This document shows, piece after piece, positions 23,383 to 28,584 of a stretch of 28,887 nucleotides of DNA. Location of the stretch: assembly GCA_964483175.1 (NCBI GenBank), contig CAZAAT010000027.1:1-28887 (forward strand), in the 5' to 3' direction. The notes under the pieces are model-generated. The model was not told the DNA's origin and did not search any database. It saw only the letters and a program-made list of their open reading frames with translations. This stretch comes from JAAYHC01 sp964483175. GTDB lineage: Bacteria > Bacillota > UBA5301. Each line of letters opens with the position of its first letter. Position 1 is the first letter of the stretch. Made by a program: the position numbers and the translations under genes.

Positions 23383-24177
23383 GTGGCTTTAATTGAATTT
23401 GAAAACGTTTCCAAGTGGTTTACCGAAGGTGGCACGACCGTTCATGCCGTCGAAAACTTTAACCTCTCGATCAATGAAGGTGAATTTGTTTGTATCGTTG
23501 GCGCCTCCGGGTGTGGCAAGTCGACTTTACTCAATATGGTGGCAGGATTTATCACCCCGTCAGCGGGACGGATCTTACTAGAGGGGGAACCTATTACTAA
23601 GATTGATCCCCGGTGTGGGATGATTTTTCAAAACTATGCGCTCTTTCCGTGGAAGACCGTCTTAGGCAATGTCGAGTTTGGCCTAAAGATGAAGAAAATG
23701 CCCAAAAAGGAGCGCCAAACACTGGCGCGTGAGTACATTCAGATGGTGGGCTTGACCGGGTTTGAAGATAGTTACCCAAACGAATTATCGGGCGGGATGT
23801 GTCAGCGAGTTACGATCGCCCGGGCGTTGGCCAATGATCCGAAAATCCTGTTAATGGATGAGCCTTTTGCTGCTTTAGACGCAATGACTCGCCAAGTGAT
23901 GCAGGAGGAACTGCTGCGAGTCGTTCATGATAGCAATAAGACAACCTTATTCATCACCCATAGTATTGATGAAGCCCTGATCTTGGCTGATAGAATTATC
24001 ATCATGTCAGCTCGTCCCGGGCGGGTGAAGCAGGATCTGGTCATCGATTTACCGAGGCCCAGACAGATCTCTGACCAGCTCACCCAGGATTATCTGGATT
24101 ACAAAAACACGATCTGGGCTTCGGTTCAGGAAGAAGTCATGCAAAATATGCTGATTGCTGAACGAAAACTGGCTTAA
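23383..24177 (+). CDS. NitT/TauT-type ABC transporter ATP-binding protein
   Basis: A 264-residue SsuB/TauB-like ATPase. Walker A GASGCGKST is at residues 40-48, Q-loop MIFQNYALFPW, signature LSGGMCQRVTIARAL (Cys where Arg or Gln is commonest), Walker B ILLMDEPFAALD and H-loop LFITHSIDEA. The FPWKTV after the Q-loop and ARPGRV near the end are typical of this subfamily. GTG start with GGAGGTGAT upstream. It completes the importer. Confidence 0.94.
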   Translation: MALIEFENVSKWFTEGGTTVHAVENFNLSINEGEFVCIVGASGCGKSTLLNMVAGFITPSAGRILLEGEPITKIDPRCGMIFQNYALFPWKTVLGNVEFGLKMKKMPKKERQTLAREYIQMVGLTGFEDSYPNELSGGMCQRVTIARALANDPKILLMDEPFAALDAMTRQVMQEELLRVVHDSNKTTLFITHSIDEALILADRIIIMSARPGRVKQDLVIDLPRPRQISDQLTQDYLDYKNTIWASVQEEVMQNMLIAERKLA

Positions 24178-24196
24178 TTTCCTCTTCTGGCAGGAA

Positions 24197-24226
24197 TTGG
24201 CATTTGAATAGACAAATTCTTATACA
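24197..24226 (+). promoter_or_regulatory. Possible promoter upstream of the deacylase gene
   Basis: TTGGCA (24197-24202) and TATACA (24221-24226) with an 18-nt spacer make a moderate sigma-A match. A start near 24232 would fall inside the nested dyad that follows, so that dyad could act as an operator over the start site. Confidence 0.4.
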
Positions 24227-24263
24227 TTGGCGCCAGCGGCTAAATCCCTGGCGCCTATTTGTC
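24211..24263 (+). repeat. Nested inverted repeat after the importer operon (terminator-like hairpin or operator)
   Basis: The inner arms GGCGCCAG (24229-24236) and CTGGCGCC (24248-24255) are a perfect 8-bp repeat with an 11-nt loop; the outer arms GACAAAT (24211-24217) and ATTTGTC (24257-24263) are a second perfect 7-bp repeat enclosing it. Only a weak T-rich tail (TATTTGTCGTT) follows, so termination of the importer transcript would be inefficient. The symmetry also suits a protein-binding site, for example for the PucR-type regulator. Confidence 0.6.
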
Positions 24264-24268
24264 GTTAA

Positions 24269-24310
24269 CTCCAAAAAAGTCACATATCTTTGAGGTAAGC
24301 TTTTTTGGAG
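24269..24310 (+). promoter_or_regulatory. 11-bp inverted repeat that can sequester the ribosome binding site of the deacylase gene
   Basis: CTCCAAAAAAG (24269-24279) and CTTTTTTGGAG (24300-24310) are perfect reverse complements with a 20-nt loop. The 3' arm includes GGAG of the binding site GGAGGTGG (24307-24314) that serves ATG 24321. Folding would hide the site, so translation could be controlled by whatever opens the hairpin. No trans factor or ligand can be named from sequence. Confidence 0.6.
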
Positions 24311-24320
24311 GTGGCTTGGC

Positions 24321-25895
24321 ATGTATGACCTGATCATCAGAAATGGTAAGATTGTCGATGGCACCGGTGCTCCCTGGTTCGAGGCTGACCTCGCAATAAA
24401 GGATGGCTATGTGGTGGGTTTGGGGACGATTACCGGCGAGACGGTCAAGGAGATCGATGCCCGAGGTCTTTTTGTGACTCCTGGATTTATCGATATGCAC
24501 ACCCATTCTGACGAGAGCGTGATTTGTGATCCCCAGAGTGTGTCTAAGATCACCCAAGGGGTAACAACCGAAGTTGTCGGAAATTGTGGATACTCGGCGG
24601 CACCAGCTGTTGGTGGAGCCATTAACAAGGTTAAAGAGAGCCTGGCAGAATTTGATCTGGAGTTATCATGGTCATCGTTTGCTGAGTACCTTGACCATTT
24701 GCGTAAAGCTCGTCCAAGCGTGAACCTTTATCCGCTAGTAGGCCATGGGATATTACTGCGAGCAGTTCAAGTTGGGCCGAATCCCGAATTCCGAACGGCC
24801 AAGTTAGTGCGGCTTTTGGAGGAGGTGCTGAGTCAGGGGGCTCGTGGTTTCTCTACCGGCTTAATCTATCCCCCAGGTTGTTTCGCAACCACGGAGGAGA
24901 TTTGCGAGCTATGTAAAATAATTGCTAGAAAGGGCGGGATATACACTACGCATATCCGCAATGAAGGCGATAGTTTGCTGGATGCAATCGCCGAAGCGAT
25001 TACGATTGGCGAACGCACCGGTGTACGTGTCCAAGTCTCCCATTTAAAGGCGGCAGGCCCAGCCAATCACGGGAGAGTCACTGAGGCGCTAGATTTGATG
25101 GTGCGCGCCAGAGAACGCGGGGTAGATGTGGCGTATGATGCTTATCCGTACACGGCATCGTCAACCGGGTTATCCGCCTATCTGCCGGACTGGGTGCATC
25201 GCCAAGATGGTTTCACCTTGCGCCAAAAGTTGCTGGACCCTACACTGAGCCGCCGGTTGCGGGAAGAGACCGAGTCGGGTGTGGCTTCGCGCGGTGGTTG
25301 GGGAGCCATCACGGTCTCTTGGCTGTCCGATCAAGCTAATAACTGGATGGTTGGTTCGTCCATCGCTGAGGTTGCCGAGATTACTGGCCAAGATCCTTGG
25401 TTAGTCGTTAAGGAGCTGTTATTGCAGAACCAGGCCGTTGAGGTTATTTGCTTTAGCATGAGTCAGGATGATGTTGATCGAGTTATCTGTCACCCACTGG
25501 GCACCTTCGGCTCTGATGCAACCAGCAGATCGGTCCGGGGTGTTTTAGCACAGGGGAAACCTCACCCCAGAGCCTTCGGAACATTTCCACGAATTATTCG
25601 TGATTATGTCCGGGAGCGCAGGCTATTGGGTTTAGAGGAGGCTATCCGTAAGATGACCTCTGCTCCAGCTTCGCGTCTGGGCCTCCTGAGTCGTGGAATC
25701 ATTAGGCCCGGATTTGCAGCGGACCTTGTTGGTCTGGATTATGCCAAAGTTGCAGATAAGGCAACCTACCTCGAACCACACCAGATTAGCTCCGGTATTG
25801 CCTTTGTCCTGGTCAATGGGGGATTGGCTTATAATGCTAATGGCGAAATAACTACCCCGGGCTTTGGGAAGGTGCTGAGTTCCGAGAACGGCTGA
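24321..25895 (+). CDS. N-acyl-D-amino-acid deacylase-like amidohydrolase
   Basis: A 524-residue metal-dependent amidohydrolase of the D-aminoacylase group. Ligands visible by comparison with the family: H60 and H62 (PGFIDMHTHSD), C89 in GVTTEVVGNCG, the histidine of YTTHIRNEG, the histidine of VQVSHLKAAGP, and the catalytic aspartate of FGSDATSR. Enzymes of this type release D-amino acids from N-acyl forms, but relatives also act on hydantoins or other cyclic amides, so the substrate is uncertain. It lies downstream of the importer, suggesting that the imported compound is its substrate. A structured 143-nt region precedes it. Confidence 0.88.
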   Translation: MYDLIIRNGKIVDGTGAPWFEADLAIKDGYVVGLGTITGETVKEIDARGLFVTPGFIDMHTHSDESVICDPQSVSKITQGVTTEVVGNCGYSAAPAVGGAINKVKESLAEFDLELSWSSFAEYLDHLRKARPSVNLYPLVGHGILLRAVQVGPNPEFRTAKLVRLLEEVLSQGARGFSTGLIYPPGCFATTEEICELCKIIARKGGIYTTHIRNEGDSLLDAIAEAITIGERTGVRVQVSHLKAAGPANHGRVTEALDLMVRARERGVDVAYDAYPYTASSTGLSAYLPDWVHRQDGFTLRQKLLDPTLSRRLREETESGVASRGGWGAITVSWLSDQANNWMVGSSIAEVAEITGQDPWLVVKELLLQNQAVEVICFSMSQDDVDRVICHPLGTFGSDATSRSVRGVLAQGKPHPRAFGTFPRIIRDYVRERRLLGLEEAIRKMTSAPASRLGLLSRGIIRPGFAADLVGLDYAKVADKATYLEPHQISSGIAFVLVNGGLAYNANGEITTPGFGKVLSSENG

Positions 25896-25956
25896 AAGAA
25901 AAGCAGGGAAAAGTAAAAGTAGACAGAGAGAATCTACTAACAGAAAAGGGGTAATC

Positions 25957-26241
25957 ATGATGAGTGCGGAGTTAAGTGAGTTGAGAAAAGAAGTTCTGTC
26001 GCGTCTCAAAACCATTAGAGGACATGTGAGTGGAATTGAGCGAATGGTCGAGGAGCAAAAACCTTGCACAGATATCTTAATCCAGGTCATCGCTGTTCGA
26101 TCGGCCCTCAACAAAACCGGAGAGTTGGTGATTCGCAACTACTTCGACACCTGTTGGCAGGAGATGGAGGCAGCTGGTAATAAAGATCCAAAGCAGGTTA
26201 CAGCCGAGATCTTGCAACTTGCCCTCGAATTCATGCGCTAA
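25957..26241 (+). CDS. CsoR/RcnR-family regulator, CstR-like
   Basis: A 94-residue all-helical repressor of the DUF156 (CsoR) family: RLKTIRGHVSGIERMVEEQKPCTDILIQ (residues 16-43) is the signature. The copper-sensor triad C-H-C maps to C37, Y62 and C66: both cysteines are present but the copper-ligand histidine is a tyrosine. Two cysteines without that histidine is the pattern of persulfide sensors such as CstR, so reactive sulfur sensing is more likely than copper. The neighbouring thiol-redox genes fit. AAAAGGGG precedes ATG 25957; ATG 25960 is equally possible. Confidence 0.88.
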   Translation: MMSAELSELRKEVLSRLKTIRGHVSGIERMVEEQKPCTDILIQVIAVRSALNKTGELVIRNYFDTCWQEMEAAGNKDPKQVTAEILQLALEFMR

Positions 26242-26272
26242 ATAACTAATTGAAATAATTAGCAGAGAGGGC

Positions 26273-26313
26273 TTGACAAAGCAATAATTATATTAGAATA
26301 TTAGAATATAATT
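26273..26313 (+). promoter_or_regulatory. Promoter with a 28-bp dyad operator before the ArsR gene
   Basis: A perfect -35 box TTGACA (26273-26278) is followed by AATTATATT (26286-26294) and AATATAATT (26305-26313), perfect 9-bp arms; the centre AATATT is itself palindromic, so only 4 of 28 positions break the symmetry. A -10 such as TAGAAT (26294-26299, 15-nt spacer) lies inside the dyad. This is the layout expected for an ArsR/SmtB-family operator overlapping its own promoter, so autorepression of the ArsR-thioredoxin-selenoprotein operon is likely. Confidence 0.75.
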
Positions 26314-26340
26314 CAGAAAATCCGGAAGGGGTCAGTATCA

Positions 26341-26646
26341 GTGGATTATCGCTCAGCTGCCGATTTCTTAAAGTTATTGGCACATCCAACTAGGTTGCGG
26401 ATTGTGGCAGCGGTATGTAAGGGAGAACGGTGTGTGAGCAACCTGGAAAATCTACTCGAGCTCAAACAGGCCAATGTTTCCCAGCATCTCTCGATCCTAA
26501 CCAGGGCAGGGATTCTCACCTCCCGGCGTGATGGGATGAGAACCTGCTATCGTCTTGTCGATGAAAAGGTTGTGCAGATCTTGGAGATGCTAGGGGTGGA
26601 AATGGACCCTGCGGCCTGGGAGTGTACTTCCAACCGGAGCGAATGA
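26341..26646 (+). CDS. ArsR-family transcriptional regulator
   Basis: A 101-residue winged-helix repressor: LKLLAHPTRLRIVAAVCKGERCVSNLENLL, then the recognition helix KQANVSQHLSILTRAGIL (about residues 42-59) and the wing RRDGMRTCYRL. Cysteines are at 26, 31, 69 and 95, and there is no ELCVCDL arsenic-site motif. The arrangement could serve a metal or a thiol-based sensor. GTG start with GGAAGGGG upstream. It is the first gene of an operon with thioredoxin and the predicted selenoprotein, behind a strong dyad operator. Confidence 0.9.
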   Translation: MDYRSAADFLKLLAHPTRLRIVAAVCKGERCVSNLENLLELKQANVSQHLSILTRAGILTSRRDGMRTCYRLVDEKVVQILEMLGVEMDPAAWECTSNRSE

Positions 26647-26671
26647 CTCTTTTGAAGGGGTGTATTTATTG

Positions 26672-27001
26672 ATGGGTCAACACACAGTAGAGCTAACAGA
26701 TGCAAACTTTGATGATCAGGTTGTTAACAACAATGGCGTGGTACTGGTCGATTTTTGGGCGGCTTGGTGTATGCCCTGCCGTGCAGTGGCACCGGTAGTC
26801 GAGGAAATTGCGGCCGAGTACGCAGGGAAAGCAATGGTCGGTAAGCTCAATGTGGACGAAAATCCCAAAACAGCTGGGGCATATGGCATTATGAGCATTC
26901 CAACCTTAATGATTTTTAAGAACGGACAGGTTGTCGACCAAATCGTAGGCGCTCAACCAAAGGCAGTATTGGCCAAGCGGTTAGATGAGGCACTCAAGTA
27001 G
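26672..27001 (+). CDS. Thioredoxin
   Basis: A 109-residue thioredoxin with active site WCMPC (C33 and C36) rather than the common WCGPC, the buried DFWAAW segment before it, NVDENPKTAGAYGIMSIPT with the cis-proline, and GQVVDQIVG. It reduces disulfides using thioredoxin reductase, which is not encoded in the window. ATG 26672 gives the usual N-terminus; TTG 26669 is better spaced from GAAGGGG (26654-26660) and cannot be excluded. Context suggests it may reduce the neighbouring selenoprotein or serve in persulfide reduction. Confidence 0.93.
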   Translation: MGQHTVELTDANFDDQVVNNNGVVLVDFWAAWCMPCRAVAPVVEEIAAEYAGKAMVGKLNVDENPKTAGAYGIMSIPTLMIFKNGQVVDQIVGAQPKAVLAKRLDEALK

Positions 27002-27010
27002 GTGAAGAAG

Positions 27011-27346
27011 ATGCAAAAGCAAGTTGCAATTGAGGTCTTTGGTAGTCGTGAAACTGCCGGTTGCTATAGTGGTGGCTGAGGTCCGGCGAAGTCTCTGGAA
27101 GAGACAACGTGGGAAGTAGCTCAGATCCTTTCGGCAATGTATGGTAACCTGGTTGACACCAAATTTCGGGATATTGAGCAAACCACTGACCAGGATATCG
27201 TTGAGCTCCTAGCGGATGGGGCAACGCCGCTACCAATCATCAAAATGAATGGTAATATTCGGATTACCGGTCACTTATTTGTTCCGTTGATCATCAAAGA
27301 GATCGATGCGATCTTAGAAGAACAAGTGGATGAGACGACGCCTTAG
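27011..27346 (+). CDS. Predicted selenocysteine-containing thioredoxin-fold protein (in-frame UGA)
   Basis: ATG 27011 (AGGTGA at 27000-27005) opens a frame that meets TGA at 27077-27079 and then continues in frame to TAG at 27344-27346. Read through as Sec, it gives 111 residues: strand QVAIEVFG, a redox motif C18-Y-S-G-G-U23 (CX4U), GPAKSLEETTWEVA, and TPLPIIKMNG with a likely cis-proline near residue 75, consistent with a thioredoxin-like fold. UGA is an ordinary stop elsewhere in the window. A hairpin directly after the UGA fits a bacterial SECIS element. Without recoding the product would be 22 residues. The partner is probably the thioredoxin encoded 9 nt upstream. The function is unknown. 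Confidence 0.8.
27082..27114 (+). promoter_or_regulatory. Candidate bacterial SECIS element
   Basis: Apical stem GTCTC (27091-27095) / GAGAC (27101-27105) with loop TGGAA (27096-27100); below it a symmetric AA/AA internal loop, then GCG (27086-27088) with CGT (27108-27110), a G-G mismatch, and TCC (27082-27084) with GGA (27112-27114). There are 16 nt between the UGA and the loop, and a G is present among the first two loop bases; both match the known bacterial SECIS pattern for SelB binding. Confidence 0.75.
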
Positions 27347-27356
27347 GTGTCGTCTC
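27332..27356. terminator. Hairpin shared by two convergent gene ends
   Basis: GAGACGACGCC (27332-27342) pairs with GGTGTCGTCTC (27346-27356) as an 11-bp stem with one G-U pair around a TTA loop. The arms encode the last codons of the selenoprotein on one strand and of the OsmC-like protein on the other; the two genes overlap by 4 bp at 27343-27346. Neither side has a T tract, so it may be a weak bidirectional terminator or an mRNA 3'-end stabiliser. Confidence 0.65.
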
Positions 27357-27780
27357 GGCTGTCTTCCGCTGGATTGAGGACAATTTCATAGGTTAACTCG
27401 GCTGCTTTTTTCAGCATCGCCGCAACGGAGCAATACTTTTCCTGAGAGAGCTGCACAGCTCGTTCGAGGTTTTCCGCTTTGAGATCTGCCCCGGTAAAAA
27501 TGTATTTGAGGTGAATTTTGGTGAACACCTTGGGGTGCTCCTGATTTCTTTCTGTTTTGGCCTTGATTTCAAATGACTCCGGCAGCATCCGCATTTTTTT
27601 GAGGATAGAAACCACATCAAAACCACTACACCCGATGAGGCCGAAAAGCACCATCTCCATTGGCGAACTAGCGCTTTCTGTGCCGCCAAACTCTTTGCGC
27701 GAGTCCATGACTACGTAATGACCACTGGATCCTTTGGCAACAAAGGTCATACCATCTACCCATCTTGCTTCAGCTTTCAT
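27343..27780 (-). CDS. OsmC/Ohr-family (YhfA-like) redox protein
   Basis: A 145-residue protein on the minus strand. The family's two cysteines are visible: C51 in LFGLIGCSGFDVVSILKK and C117 in EKYCSVAAMLKK, with SSPMEMVLFGL before the first. OsmC/Ohr proteins reduce organic hydroperoxides with these cysteines; this subgroup (GCSGFDVV) is poorly characterised. TAAGGAGGTC lies upstream of the ATG on the minus strand. It is convergent with the selenoprotein gene, overlapping it by 4 bp. The nearby thiol regulators make a role in reactive sulfur or peroxide handling plausible. Confidence 0.9.
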   Translation of the reverse strand: MKAEARWVDGMTFVAKGSSGHYVVMDSRKEFGGTESASSPMEMVLFGLIGCSGFDVVSILKKMRMLPESFEIKAKTERNQEHPKVFTKIHLKYIFTGADLKAENLERAVQLSQEKYCSVAAMLKKAAELTYEIVLNPAEDSRDDT

Positions 27781-27901
27781 CGTTTGACCTCCTTAGGTTG
27801 TTTGTCCCGAATTATCCCTAATTTCGGTGATTATCGTAGTTGGCCCTAGGATAATCAGCGTGGATAACGAAGAATACTTATTAATGGGAAGGGCGGGAAA
27901 A

Positions 27902-28501
27902 ATGCATCAACACTATTATTCTACAGAACCCGAGGTGGAAAGTCATCCCCTTTTTATCGATGCCCTCATTCGCGGAAACCCGATGCGCTTTAAAAGCGAT
28001 GCCGGAGTCTTTAGCAAGGACAAAATCGATCGCGGCTCGTTGTTGCTAGTCAATAGCCTGCCGGTCAAAGTTGATGAGATTATCCTCGATTTAGGCTGTG
28101 GTTACGGGGTTATCGGTTTGGGTCTGGCTAAGGTGGCGCCGCAAGGTCGGGCGGTGTTGGTCGATGTTAATGCCAGAGCGCTGAGCTTGGCGGCGGAGAA
28201 TGCTAAACTCAACCAAGTGACAAATGTCGAGATCCGCGCCAGTGATGGGTTTGCGGCTATCTCGCCAAGCGAGATGTTCAGTCTGATCGTTACTAATCCC
28301 CCGATTCGGGCCGGTAAAGAGGCTTATTATCCTTTTGTGGACGGAGCTTATGCCCATCTCATGGCCGGGGGCATGTTTGCGGCTGTGATCCAAACCAAGC
28401 AAGGTGCCAAGAGTTTCGCCGAAAAAATCCGTAATACTTTTGGCAATGTCGAAACACTGGAAATAAAGGGTGGTTATCGAGTCCTGGCGGGTCGACGCTA
28501 A
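27902..28501 (+). CDS. Class I SAM-dependent methyltransferase, RsmC-like
   Basis: A 199-residue methyltransferase with SAM-binding motif ILDLGCGYGVIGLGLA (about residues 61-76), VLVDVNARALSLAAENA as motif II and the catalytic-site VTNPPIRAGK typical of the RsmC/YbxB group, which methylate guanine N2 in 16S rRNA. ATG 27902, giving MHQHYYSTEPEVESHP, resembles the family start; an in-frame ATG at 27884 and a longer upstream opening exist. A methyltransferase gene often lies between rpsI and cwlD in Bacillota, so this one may mark the return to the conserved neighbourhood. A weak promoter-like pair (TTGGCC at 27840, GATAAC at 27863) lies upstream. Confidence 0.88.
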   Translation: MHQHYYSTEPEVESHPLFIDALIRGNPMRFKSDAGVFSKDKIDRGSLLLVNSLPVKVDEIILDLGCGYGVIGLGLAKVAPQGRAVLVDVNARALSLAAENAKLNQVTNVEIRASDGFAAISPSEMFSLIVTNPPIRAGKEAYYPFVDGAYAHLMAGGMFAAVIQTKQGAKSFAEKIRNTFGNVETLEIKGGYRVLAGRR

Positions 28502-28509
28502 CAAGAGTA

Positions 28510-28584
28510 TACCCTGTGCGCTGTGTGAATACCTTTAACCAAGGTTCTTTATGAGGTAGGTGAAGGTTGTTGCGCCACAGGGTA
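28510..28584 (+). repeat. Long-range inverted repeat enclosing the cwlD translation start
   Basis: TACCCTGTGCGC (28510-28521) pairs with GCGC-CACAGGGTA (28572-28584) as 12 bp with a single bulged C. The 50-nt loop contains the binding site and TTG start of the amidase gene, plus a small hairpin ACCTT/AAGGT (28531-28545). It could modulate amidase translation or stabilise the end of the methyltransferase mRNA. Confidence 0.5.

Noticed and set aside
25632..26138. Open frame of 168 codons on the minus strand
   Set aside because: It covers the end of the deacylase gene and the start of the CsoR-family gene, both strongly supported on the plus strand.
27137..27346. Stand-alone 69-residue gene starting at ATG 27137
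   Set aside because: There is no ribosome binding site before it; it is the C-terminal part of the frame that opens at 27011 and continues through the UGA.
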